Of a DNA stretch of 64,000 bases, positions 8,145-17,991 are shown piece by piece; within the stretch, counting starts at the first letter, position 1; every line of letters begins with the position of its first letter. This DNA comes from an uncultured Polaribacter sp. (GTDB taxonomy: Bacteria > Bacteroidota > Bacteroidia > Flavobacteriales > Flavobacteriaceae). The stretch lies in contig NZ_CANNFH010000001.1 in NCBI RefSeq assembly GCF_947503875.1, positions 496,001-560,000 on the forward strand, read 5' to 3'. The position numbers and the translations under genes were made by a program. The notes under the pieces were generated by a model. The model saw only the letters and a list, made by a program, of their open reading frames with translations, did no database searches and was not told the origin of the DNA.

Positions 8145-8975
8145 ATGGAATCCATAAAAGAGTTTTTAAATTTTTCATTTGAAATAACGGATAAAATTCA
8201 TCTAGATGTAAGTAATGTACTACTAATTATTTTGGTAATTTTAATTACTAGAATGTTACTTAAATTATTTATAAAGCTAGTAAATAGAAGGTTAAGTGAA
8301 GATGATAAAGGAAAGTTTAAAGCTATTTTCACCTTTTTACAATACTTTGTTTATATCATAGTATTAATTATTGCTTTAGAGTCTTCTGGTATAGAAGTAG
8401 GTGTATTGCTTGCAGGTTCTGCTGCATTATTAGTAGGTATTGGTTTAGGGTTGCAAACGCTCTTTCAAGATATCATTTCTGGAATATTTATTTTATTGGA
8501 TAAAACCTTAACTGTAAACGATATTGTAGAAGTTGATGAAAAAGTTGGCAAGATTATTGAGATTAGGCTAAGAACAACCAGAGCAGTTACTATAGATGAT
8601 AAAGTTTTAATTATACCTAATCATAAATTTTTAACTCAAAGTTTATTTAATTGGACGCAGAATGGTGTGCAAACTACAGAAGGTGTAGCAATAGGCGTTG
8701 CTTATGGTTCTAATGTAGAATTGGTTAGGCAAATTTTGGTTGATGTTGCTAAAAACCACCCGAAAATTTTAAAAATGCCAGAACCAAGAGTGTTGTTTAT
8801 GGATTTTGGAGATAGCGCTTTGCAATTTAAGCTGTTGTTTAATATCAATAACAGTTATACGCATTTGCAAATTAAGAGTGATTTACGTTTTGAAATTGAT
8901 AAGAAATTTAGAGAAAATAACATTTCAATTCCTTTTCCACAAAGAGATGTGCATATAATTAGTGCCAAGGAATAA
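8145..8975 (+). CDS. MscS-family mechanosensitive ion channel
   Basis: This small-conductance mechanosensitive channel would release solutes on hypo-osmotic shock. The 276-residue protein has three predicted membrane helices (about residues 20-40, 62-82 and 88-108). The pore-lining segment is rich in Gly and Ala (GVLLAGSAALLVGIGLGLQT), followed by the beta domain starting DIISGIFILLD and a cytoplasmic C-terminal domain ending FPQRDVHI. All of these are standard MscS features. It sits 6 nt after the ABC permease, on the same strand and probably the same mRNA. Confidence 0.93.
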   Translation: MESIKEFLNFSFEITDKIHLDVSNVLLIILVILITRMLLKLFIKLVNRRLSEDDKGKFKAIFTFLQYFVYIIVLIIALESSGIEVGVLLAGSAALLVGIGLGLQTLFQDIISGIFILLDKTLTVNDIVEVDEKVGKIIEIRLRTTRAVTIDDKVLIIPNHKFLTQSLFNWTQNGVQTTEGVAIGVAYGSNVELVRQILVDVAKNHPKILKMPEPRVLFMDFGDSALQFKLLFNINNSYTHLQIKSDLRFEIDKKFRENNISIPFPQRDVHIISAKE

Positions 8976-9099
8976 GAGGTGAAAGTGAGAAAAATAAAAA
9001 CAGCACTTTAAAATAAAAAATATATTAATGGCGATAACCAAAGTTTACTATTGTAGGCAATTAAACTTTAAAAGGTTAAAACTTAGAAACAAATAAAAA

Positions 9100-10263
9100 A
9101 TGAGTAAAATACTAATCATAGAAGATGAAGCCGCTATTAGAAGGGTTCTAGTAAAAATTATTTCTGAAGAAAATGAAGCTTATAAAGTAGAGGAAGCAGA
9201 AGATGGTTTGCTAGGGATAGAAAAAATAAAAAATAACGATTATGATTTGGTTTTATGTGATATTAAAATGCCAAAAATGGATGGTGTTGAGGTTTTAGAA
9301 AAAGCTAAAAAAATAAAGCCAGAAGTACCTATGGTTATGATATCTGGTCATGGAGATTTAGATACAGCAGTAAATACAATGCGTTTAGGTGCTTTTGATT
9401 ATATATCAAAACCACCAGATTTAAATCGTTTATTAAATACGGTTAGAAACGCCCTACAAAATAAAACTTTAGTTGTAGAAAATAAAAGGCTAAAGAAAAA
9501 AGTGAGTAAGAATTATGAAATGATTGGCGAAAGTGATGCCATAGCTCATATTAAAGAAATTATAGAAAAAGTTGCGGCAACAGATGCTAGAGTTTTAATT
9601 ACAGGGCCAAATGGAACTGGTAAAGAATTAGTTGCACATTGGTTGCACGAAAAATCAGACCGTTCTAAAGCACCAATGATAGAGGTAAATTGTGCTGCAA
9701 TTCCTTCAGAATTGATAGAAAGCGAACTTTTTGGTCACGTAAAAGGTTCTTTTACAGGTGCAAACAAAGATAGAGCTGGTAAATTTGAAGCAGCAAATGG
9801 AGGTACTATTTTTTTAGATGAAATTGGTGATATGAGTCTTTCTGCACAAGCTAAAGTTTTAAGAGCATTGCAAGAAAGCAGAATTTCTAGAGTAGGTTCT
9901 GATAAAGATATTAAAGTAAATGTAAGAGTTGTAGCCGCTACCAATAAAAATTTAAAAACCGAAATTGCAGAAGGCCGTTTTAGAGAAGATTTATACCATA
10001 GATTAGCTGTTATTTTAATTAAAGTACCATCTTTAAACGATAGGAGAGAAGATATTCCTTTATTGGTAGATTTTTTCACTAAAAAAATTACAACAGAACA
10101 AGGTATGGCTGCAAAATCATTTTCTGATGACGCTATAAAACTACTACAACAATATGATTGGACAGGTAATATTAGAGAACTAAGAAACGTAGTAGAAAGA
10201 TTAATTATTTTAGGCGAAAAAATAGTATCTGATAATGATGTGAAACTATTTGCGAGTAAGTAA
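9100..10263 (+). CDS. Sigma-54-type response regulator without DNA-binding domain
   Basis: This NtrC-class protein has a receiver domain (phospho-acceptor Asp54 in LCDIKMPKMDG, Lys104 in SKP) and an AAA+ sigma-54 activator domain. The AAA+ part shows Walker A GPNGTGKE around residues 169-176, Walker B GGTIFLDEIGDM and a sensor region with NIRELRNVVERL. Two things are odd. The sigma-54 contact loop reads GSFTGA at 216-221 instead of GAFTGA. The protein also ends at residue 387, just after the AAA+ lid, with no Fis-type helix-turn-helix, whereas NtrC proteins are usually about 450-480 residues. No histidine kinase gene is adjacent. A role in sigma-54 transcription without specific DNA binding is inferred. 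Confidence 0.9.
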   Translation: MSKILIIEDEAAIRRVLVKIISEENEAYKVEEAEDGLLGIEKIKNNDYDLVLCDIKMPKMDGVEVLEKAKKIKPEVPMVMISGHGDLDTAVNTMRLGAFDYISKPPDLNRLLNTVRNALQNKTLVVENKRLKKKVSKNYEMIGESDAIAHIKEIIEKVAATDARVLITGPNGTGKELVAHWLHEKSDRSKAPMIEVNCAAIPSELIESELFGHVKGSFTGANKDRAGKFEAANGGTIFLDEIGDMSLSAQAKVLRALQESRISRVGSDKDIKVNVRVVAATNKNLKTEIAEGRFREDLYHRLAVILIKVPSLNDRREDIPLLVDFFTKKITTEQGMAAKSFSDDAIKLLQQYDWTGNIRELRNVVERLIILGEKIVSDNDVKLFASK

Positions 10264-10285
10264 TAGTTCAAACATTAATAGACAT

Positions 10286-10325
10286 AAAAAAAGCTGAAAA
10301 TTCAATTGAATTTTCAGCTTTTTAA
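10286..10325. terminator. Bidirectional terminator between regulator and katG
   Basis: A 16-bp perfect stem (10288-10303 with 10308-10323, core AAGCTGAAAATTC) has an AATT loop, with A-runs on one side and T-runs on the other. It can end both converging transcripts. Confidence 0.85.
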
Positions 10326-10346
10326 TTTTATAAAGAATTTAATCTT

Positions 10347-12560
<2,214 letters not shown>

Positions 12561-12571
12561 TTATTTTACCC

Positions 12572-12579
12572 CAAATCTA
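12572..12579 (-). promoter_or_regulatory. -7 promoter box TAGATTTG before katG
   Basis: TAGATTTG on the minus strand fits TAnnTTTG and ends 23 nt before the katG ATG. This spacing is like other leadered genes in the window. Confidence 0.55.
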
Positions 12580-12768
12580 CGATAAATTATCATATCATTT
12601 TTATCTATATTTTTTATTTTGTGATAAGTTTTTGTTATTAGGGTTTTAGTTATTTGATTTACAGTTATTTATTTGTTTATTTTAAGGTGAAATACATCAT
12701 ATTGAAAAATCTTATTTGCTAATAAGTTTTATCTTTTTTTTTTAGTTTTAATAGGCCTAAAAACGCAA

Positions 12769-12776
12769 TAGTTTTG
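12769..12776 (+). promoter_or_regulatory. -7 promoter box TAGTTTTG before peroxiredoxin
   Basis: TAGTTTTG fits TAnnTTTG and lies 48 nt before the peroxiredoxin ATG, facing away from katG. Confidence 0.5.
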
Positions 12777-12824
12777 TCGTAATAAAACTCGAATACTAAC
12801 AAGTAATTACTAAAAAAAACAAAG

Positions 12825-13466
12825 ATGGCAACACTAGTTGGAAAAAAATTCCCAAATTTAAAAGTAGATGCAATGAATGATATGGGAGATACATTCAAAT
12901 TAAATGTTTTAGAAGAAGCAGCTAAGAATAATAAGAAAGTATTATTATTTTGGTATCCTAAAGATTTTACATTTGTATGTCCTACAGAATTACATGCTTT
13001 TCAAGGTGCTTTAGCAGAATTCGAAAAAAGAAATACCATTGTAATTGGTGCTTCATGTGATACACCAGAAGTGCACTTTGCATGGTTAAGTACTTCTAAA
13101 GAAAACGGAGGAATTGAAGGTGTAACTTACCCAATTTTAGCGGATAGCAATAGAAATTTATCTTCTATTTTAGGTATTTTAGACATTGCAAACGAAACGT
13201 TTGATGAAGAAACGCAAACTGTACAAGTAGAAGGAGATAACGTAACTTACAGAGCTACGTATTTAATAGATGAAGAAGGTACTGTTTTTCACGAAGGTGT
13301 AAACCACATGCCAGTTGGTAGAAATGTAAGTGAATTTTTACGTTTAATTGATGCTTATGCTCACGTGCAAACAAACGGAGAAGTTTGTCCTGCAAACTGG
13401 GAAGAAGGTAAAGAAGCTATGGCACCTAATGCAAAAGGAACTGCAGCATATTTAGCAACTCACTAA
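12825..13466 (+). CDS. Typical 2-Cys peroxiredoxin (AhpC/TSA family)
   Basis: This thiol peroxidase reduces hydrogen peroxide and organic peroxides. The 213-residue protein carries peroxidatic Cys52 in DFTFVCPTELHAF and resolving Cys188 in GEVCPANW, the pattern of a typical 2-Cys enzyme that works as a dimer or decamer. A thioredoxin-like gene follows 64 bp downstream and may supply its reductant; no ahpF is nearby. The gene is divergent from katG, so two peroxide-removing systems share one intergenic region. Confidence 0.95.
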   Translation: MATLVGKKFPNLKVDAMNDMGDTFKLNVLEEAAKNNKKVLLFWYPKDFTFVCPTELHAFQGALAEFEKRNTIVIGASCDTPEVHFAWLSTSKENGGIEGVTYPILADSNRNLSSILGILDIANETFDEETQTVQVEGDNVTYRATYLIDEEGTVFHEGVNHMPVGRNVSEFLRLIDAYAHVQTNGEVCPANWEEGKEAMAPNAKGTAAYLATH

Positions 13467-13476
13467 AATTAATAAC

Positions 13477-13517
13477 AAATTAAGAATTACGAATTTAAAA
13501 TTCGTAGTTCTTAATTT
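13477..13517. repeat. Hairpin between peroxiredoxin and thioredoxin
   Basis: Twenty-base arms (13477-13496 and 13498-13517) are reverse complements with one mismatch: AAATTAAGAA/TTCTTAATTT at the ends and TACGAATTT/AAATTCGTA inside. No T-tract follows, so it may be an RNA stability or attenuation hairpin rather than a terminator. It also resembles the 8-bp-period intergenic words seen elsewhere in the window. Confidence 0.7.
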
Positions 13518-13530
13518 AATACCTAATACT

Positions 13531-13839
13531 ATGTTACAAGAATTAACAGCAGATAATTTACAAGAAATTGTAAGTAATAATGAGAAAGTAGTTGTACAAT
13601 ACTCAGCAACTTGGTGTGGAAATTGTAGAATAATGAAGCCGAAATTTAAGAAGTTAGCCTCAGAGAATGAGAATGTAACTTTTGTAATTGCTGATGCAGA
13701 AAAGTTTCCTGAAAGCAGAAAATTGGCAGATGTAAGCAACTTGCCAACTTTTGCAACTTTTGTAAATGGTGCAATAAAAAACCAAACACAAACCAACAAG
13801 TTTGATGTTTTAAAGGAATTAACAAGCGAAGTTTTATAA
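13531..13839 (+). CDS. Thioredoxin-family protein, CGNC active site
   Basis: This is a 102-residue single-domain thioredoxin without a signal peptide, so it is cytoplasmic. The redox pair is Cys29 and Cys32 in ATWCGNCRIMKP, with Asn and not Pro between the cysteines and Arg after. The cis-Pro loop is present (NLPTFATF). The CGNC motif differs from the CGPC of general thioredoxins and suggests a dedicated partner. Its place after the peroxiredoxin gene makes that enzyme the natural candidate. The next gene starts 2 nt after its stop. Confidence 0.88.
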   Translation: MLQELTADNLQEIVSNNEKVVVQYSATWCGNCRIMKPKFKKLASENENVTFVIADAEKFPESRKLADVSNLPTFATFVNGAIKNQTQTNKFDVLKELTSEVL

Positions 13840-13841
13840 TT

Positions 13842-14099
13842 ATGAAACTACCTGTAATTAAGCATTTAACCAATTTTATTGAAGAAAACGATCAAGATTA
13901 CGTTTTAGAAACTATAGAAACCCTAGAAGCATTAACAGAAGTGCCTTCATTAAAAGATGAAGAATTAGATGTTATTGGTGAATTAATTTCTAATATGTAT
14001 GGTGCAGTTGAAGTAGATAAAATGATAAAGGAAGGTACTCCTAAAAAAGAAGCCTTAAACACTTTTATGAAACGTGTTTTAGGATCTATAGATAATTAA
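13842..14099 (+). CDS. Small conserved protein of unknown function (DUF6952-like)
   Basis: An 85-residue acidic, probably helical protein starting MKLPVIKHLTNFIEEN. It has no cysteine, signal peptide or membrane segment. It begins 2 nt after the thioredoxin stop, so its translation is probably coupled. From memory, a similar small protein follows thioredoxin/peroxiredoxin genes in many flavobacteria and is listed as a domain of unknown function, possibly DUF6952; I could not check this. A role as partner or adaptor in the peroxide-thiol pathway is only suggested by context. Confidence 0.8.
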   Translation: MKLPVIKHLTNFIEENDQDYVLETIETLEALTEVPSLKDEELDVIGELISNMYGAVEVDKMIKEGTPKKEALNTFMKRVLGSIDN

Positions 14100-14119
14100 T
14101 ATCAACAGTAAATACAAAA

Positions 14120-14148
14120 ATAAACCTAAGCTTTTGCTTAGGTTTTTT
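14120..14148. terminator. Terminator after the peroxiredoxin operon
   Basis: A perfect 10-bp stem AAACCTAAGC/GCTTAGGTTT (14122-14131 with 14136-14145) has a TTTT loop and a run of T. It ends the rightward operon and also lies just past the SGNH hydrolase stop on the other strand. Confidence 0.85.
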
Positions 14149-14150
14149 GT

Positions 14151-14930
14151 TTAATTGAAATAATTGTTTTTAATAAAATTAGCCATTTCTTTACCCCAAA
14201 TTTTATAGGTTAATTTAGAAGGGTGCACACCATCACTAAAATACACGTTATTTTTATTTTCGGCTAAATTGTGTCTTTTACTCCAAGACTTTAAAGTAAT
14301 TACTTCTGCATTATAAAAAACATTTTCCTTGTTTTTTATAATTATAGATAAATGCTTACCAAAAATTTCTACTAAATTGCCAATTACAAATTTTATTGGA
14401 TTTGTAAATGCAGGAAATTCTTTAATTGGTGGCATATTTGTAAAATAGACAGGTGCTTTAGGAAATTTTTTTTGCAGATTTTTAATAAGTCTTTCTACTT
14501 CTGTATTCCATTTTTTAGGAGAATTTAATTTAAAAGCATCATTACCACCAATACCAATTACAATAATATCTATGTTATTTTTATTAATTTCTGGGATAAT
14601 TTTGGTTGAAATTCTTTTTGCAGTGTACCCACTTTTGGCATAAACTTGCCAAGCAATATTGTATTTTAAATTTTTAGAAAGTTGGTTTGCCAATGCTCCA
14701 GTAAAGCCATTTTCATGTATATCTACACCAACTCCAGCAATAGTGCTTTCGCCAATCGTAATAATATTTAAGGTTTTAGAAAAATTATCGTTTACAAAGC
14801 CTTTAGGCAATCTTGCTTCCGGAAGCTTAGGTACTTTTTTACGAATCTTTTTTCCTTGAAAATATAATAAAGGCAAAAGAGGTATAGCAAGTATAACACC
14901 TAAAAAGTATCTAATTTTTAGATTATTCAC
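14151..14930 (-). CDS. SGNH/GDSL-family hydrolase
   Basis: This is a 259-residue SGNH hydrolase, probably an esterase or acetyl-esterase, anchored by an N-terminal hydrophobic segment (about residues 8-25, YFLGVILAIPLLPLLYF). Blocks of the family are visible: GESTIAGVGVD with the nucleophile Ser, GIGGNDAF with the Gly/Asn oxyanion residues, and DGVHPS with catalytic Asp and His. The start is GTG at 14930, which overlaps the end of a small upstream gene, so translation is likely coupled. The substrate is unknown. Confidence 0.87.
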   Translation of the reverse strand: MNNLKIRYFLGVILAIPLLPLLYFQGKKIRKKVPKLPEARLPKGFVNDNFSKTLNIITIGESTIAGVGVDIHENGFTGALANQLSKNLKYNIAWQVYAKSGYTAKRISTKIIPEINKNNIDIIVIGIGGNDAFKLNSPKKWNTEVERLIKNLQKKFPKAPVYFTNMPPIKEFPAFTNPIKFVIGNLVEIFGKHLSIIIKNKENVFYNAEVITLKSWSKRHNLAENKNNVYFSDGVHPSKLTYKIWGKEMANFIKNNYFN

Positions 14931-15087
14931 CTTCTTTTTGTTCGTTTGCTTTTTTGATTATGGCTTTCAACCGCTCTTTATGCAGTTGTTTCTCTAATTT
15001 TACCTTATTAATTTTTCTATTCATTAATTTGGTGTGTTTTGCCTTGTTAACGGTATTTTTTGCTTTTCCTTTTCCTTTTTTAGGCAT
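14923..15087 (-). CDS. Small basic protein, 54 aa, overlapping the SGNH hydrolase start
   Basis: The minus strand reads ATG at 15087 to TAA at 14923-14925 and encodes 54 residues starting MPKKGKGKAKNTVNKAK and ending KKANEQKEGE. It is extremely lysine-rich, has no cysteine and no membrane segment, and is probably helical in its second half. Its stop lies within the overlap with the GTG start of the hydrolase, a typical coupled arrangement, which supports it being a real gene. The charge suggests nucleic-acid or ribosome contact, but I do not recognise a family. Confidence 0.66.
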   Translation of the reverse strand: MPKKGKGKAKNTVNKAKHTKLMNRKINKVKLEKQLHKERLKAIIKKANEQKEGE

Positions 15088-15151
15088 TTTTTCTAGTTCT
15101 AAAATGAGATATAATTCCCCAATAACAATTATATTTTAGGGGAAAAACTAT

Positions 15152-15159
15152 TATCTTCG
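15152..15159 (+). promoter_or_regulatory. -7 promoter box TATCTTCG before the DUF368 genes
   Basis: TATCTTCG is a one-base variant of TAnnTTTG. The same octamer precedes two other genes in this window at similar distance; here it ends 25 nt before the ATG at 15185. Confidence 0.45.
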
Positions 15160-15184
15160 TCACTTGCAAAACTAACAAAATATA

Positions 15185-16147
15185 ATGGCTAGAAACATAA
15201 AAAAATATTTGTCTATTGGTGTAAAAGGAATGGCTATGGGTGCAGCAGATGTTGTGCCAGGAGTTTCTGGTGGTACTATTGCTTTTATTACAGGAATATA
15301 TGACGAATTATTAAGTACTATAGATAATTTAAACTTTGGAATCTTAAAAACTTGGAAAAAAGAAGGTTTTAAAAAAATGTTTATCACCTATAATTTGGGC
15401 TTTTTAGTAAGTTTATTTTTAGGTGTTTTTGTAAGTATTGTTTCTTTAGCAAAATTAATTTCTTATTTATTAGAAAACCATCCTATTTTAGTTTGGTCGT
15501 TTTTCTTTGGGTTGGTTTTGGCAAGCATTATTTATGTGGGTAAACAAATAGAAAAATGGAATATTTTGGCTTTTGTTGCTATTCTTTTAGGCGCAGCAGT
15601 GGCCTATTATATTACTATAGCCTCGCCTTCTGTAGCACCAGATGAATGGTATTATTATTTGTTTTCTGGTGCAATTGCCATTATTGCAATGATTTTGCCT
15701 GGTATTTCAGGTTCGTTTATATTGGTTTTGTTGGGTTCATATAGTATTGTTTTAGGAGCATTAACCAATTTTGTAGAGGCTTTATTGGCAGGAAATTGGG
15801 AGTTGGTAAAAACAAATTTTGTAAAAGTATTTACCTTTATTTTAGGATGTATAATTGGTTTAAAACTATTTTCTAAGGTTTTAAAATGGATGTTTGCCAA
15901 TAAAAAAAACCTAACCTTAGCTGTTTTAACTGGTTTTATGATTGGTTCTTTAAATAAAATTTGGCCTTGGAAACAGGTGTTAACAACAAGAGTAGATAGG
16001 CATGGAGTAGAAGTACCACTTTTAGAAAACAGTATTTCTCCTTTTTCTTTTGATGGTGACCCAAAATTAGTTCTAGCGATTGTTTTAGCTGTATTTGGTT
16101 TTGGTCTTATATTACTTATGGAAAAATTGGCAGTCAAGAATAAATAA
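15185..16147 (+). CDS. DUF368 membrane protein (first of two)
   Basis: A 320-residue polytopic membrane protein of the DUF368 family. The signature GMAMGAADVVPGVSGGTIAFITGIYDE is at its N-terminus (described in part: VPGVSGGT), and the second conserved LPGISGSFILVLLGSY repeats it in the middle, which indicates internal duplication. About eight to nine membrane helices are expected. DUF368 proteins are related to DedA/PopT-type undecaprenyl-phosphate carriers in published work, so lipid-carrier flipping is a reasonable hypothesis. The stop and the start of the next DUF368 gene overlap by one base. Confidence 0.9.
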   Translation: MARNIKKYLSIGVKGMAMGAADVVPGVSGGTIAFITGIYDELLSTIDNLNFGILKTWKKEGFKKMFITYNLGFLVSLFLGVFVSIVSLAKLISYLLENHPILVWSFFFGLVLASIIYVGKQIEKWNILAFVAILLGAAVAYYITIASPSVAPDEWYYYLFSGAIAIIAMILPGISGSFILVLLGSYSIVLGALTNFVEALLAGNWELVKTNFVKVFTFILGCIIGLKLFSKVLKWMFANKKNLTLAVLTGFMIGSLNKIWPWKQVLTTRVDRHGVEVPLLENSISPFSFDGDPKLVLAIVLAVFGFGLILLMEKLAVKNK

Positions 16148-17154
16148 TGCAAAAAGAAAGAAACTTTTTAGAAAAGTTATTCCTTTTTTTAAAAGGGTTG
16201 GCAATGGGTGCTGCAAATAAAGTGCCTGGCGTTTCTGGAGGTACAGTTTCTTTTGTTTTTGGTTTTTATGAAGAATTAATTTATTCGTTTAAAAAGATAA
16301 ATCTTGTAGCGCTTAAATTATTAGTAAGTGGCAAGTTTAAAAGCTTTTATAACTATATAAATGGCTCATTTTTATTATTAATAATGGGCGGTAGTGTATT
16401 TAGTTATTTTAGCATCTCTTTAGTTTTAGATTATTTTTTAAAAAACTACCAACTTTATGTTTGGAGTTGGTTTTTTGGAATGATTATAGGTTCTATTTAC
16501 TACATAAGTAAAGATTTTGGTACATGGAATACTAAGAACATTATTTCTTTATTAATAGGTGCTATTATAGGAATTGCCATTAGTTTTTTAAAGCCTGCAG
16601 GCGAAAACGATAATCTCTGGTTTGTTTTTATTTGTGGTATTATTGGTGTTTCTGGTATGACTTTACCAGGACTTTCAGGTTCTTTTATTTTAATTTTAAT
16701 GGGCAATTACGTCTTACTTTTGGTAGACTCTGTAAATGAGCTACTCTTTGTAGTAAGTAATTTGTTGGTTGGTAATTTTGATGTGTTAAATGATCCTGAA
16801 AGAATTAGATATTTAAAAATAATTAGCGTGTTTACTGCTGGTTCTCTTTTTGGTTTGGTATCTATTAGCCATGTATTAAGCTATGTTTTAAAACGTTATT
16901 ATAGCATTGTAAATGCAGTTATAATTGGTTTTATTACAGGTTCTTTAGGTATTGTTTGGCCCTGGAAAAAAACAATATATCTTACCAATAATGGTGATTT
17001 TGTAATCGGGAAAAATGGCAACAAAATTGTAGAAAATTACAAACGATTTATTCCAGATTTTGCGAATACAGAAACCTGGTTTGCTGTTTTTTATATAATA
17101 CTAGGAATAGCTTTAATTTTAATTATAGATTTTTATGGAAGAAAGAAAAAATAA
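16147..17154 (+). CDS. DUF368 membrane protein (second of two)
   Basis: A 335-residue paralogue of the preceding gene with the same two signatures: VPGVSGGTVSF near residue 26 and LPGLSGSFILILMGNY in the middle. Both copies contain the element IGFITGSLGIVWPWKK or its equivalent near the C-terminus. The TAATG overlap with the first copy and the 20-bp overlap with aroE show tight co-transcription. Two tandem, clearly diverged copies suggest either a heterodimer or different cargo. Function is inferred from the family only. Confidence 0.9.
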   Translation: MQKERNFLEKLFLFLKGLAMGAANKVPGVSGGTVSFVFGFYEELIYSFKKINLVALKLLVSGKFKSFYNYINGSFLLLIMGGSVFSYFSISLVLDYFLKNYQLYVWSWFFGMIIGSIYYISKDFGTWNTKNIISLLIGAIIGIAISFLKPAGENDNLWFVFICGIIGVSGMTLPGLSGSFILILMGNYVLLLVDSVNELLFVVSNLLVGNFDVLNDPERIRYLKIISVFTAGSLFGLVSISHVLSYVLKRYYSIVNAVIIGFITGSLGIVWPWKKTIYLTNNGDFVIGKNGNKIVENYKRFIPDFANTETWFAVFYIILGIALILIIDFYGRKKK

Positions 17155-17893
17155 AACATTTGGCTTATTAGGTAAAAATATTTCTTACTCATTTTCTAGA
17201 GGATATTTTACTAATAAATTTAAAGAATTAAACTTAGAAGGGCATTCTTATAAAAATTTCGATTTACAAAACATTGCAGAGTTACCACAAGCCATTAAAA
17301 AAGAAGCATTATTGTCTGGTATGAATGTTACCATTCCGTATAAAGAAGCGGTAATGCCATTTTTAGATGAATTGGATGAAACTGCTGCAGAAATTGGTGC
17401 TGTAAATACAATTAAGTTTACTAAAGATGGTAAATTAAAAGGATATAATACAGATGTTGTTGGATTTGAAAACTCTTTAAAACCATTTTTAAAAGAACAT
17501 CATAAATATGCTTTAATTTTAGGAACAGGTGGCGCCTCTAAGGCAGTAGCGTATGCGTTTAAAAAGAATAACATTCAGTTTAAATTTGTGTCTAGAAATC
17601 CCAAAAATAGGAGTCAAATTTCTTACGAAGAGTTAACAGAAGCAGTTATTCAAAAATATAATGTTATAGTAAATTCTACGCCAATTGGTACTTTTCCAGA
17701 TGTAGATTTATGTCCAAATATACCTTATCAGTATTTAACGGATAAACATTTGTTGTTCGATTTAATTTATAATCCAGAAGTAACCTCTTTTTTAGCTAAA
17801 GGATTGGAAAAAGGAGCAGCTGTAAAAAATGGTTATCAAATGCTAGAGTTGCAGGCAGAGGAATCTTGGCGCATTTGGAATGAATCCAAATAA
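17135..17893 (+). CDS. aroE: Shikimate 5-dehydrogenase
   Basis: This enzyme reduces 3-dehydroshikimate to shikimate with NADPH in aromatic amino-acid synthesis. The 252-residue protein shows the substrate motif SYSFSRGYF, catalytic Lys70 in NVTIPYKEAV, NTDVVGF with the catalytic Asp, the nucleotide-binding GTGGASKA and the C-terminal NGYQMLELQAEESW. The usual SHS serine-histidine-serine motif has Arg in place of His (SFSR), which I take as lineage variation. It overlaps the upstream DUF368 gene by 20 bp, so it belongs to that operon. Confidence 0.93.
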   Translation: MEERKNKTFGLLGKNISYSFSRGYFTNKFKELNLEGHSYKNFDLQNIAELPQAIKKEALLSGMNVTIPYKEAVMPFLDELDETAAEIGAVNTIKFTKDGKLKGYNTDVVGFENSLKPFLKEHHKYALILGTGGASKAVAYAFKKNNIQFKFVSRNPKNRSQISYEELTEAVIQKYNVIVNSTPIGTFPDVDLCPNIPYQYLTDKHLLFDLIYNPEVTSFLAKGLEKGAAVKNGYQMLELQAEESWRIWNESK

Positions 17894-17991
17894 TTTAAAA
17901 AAAATAAGCCTTTTTGTTAATTTTATAAGATGTGCGTATCTTTATAGAAATAATATCAGGAAGATATTAAAGGAACTTAAACATTGTAGAT

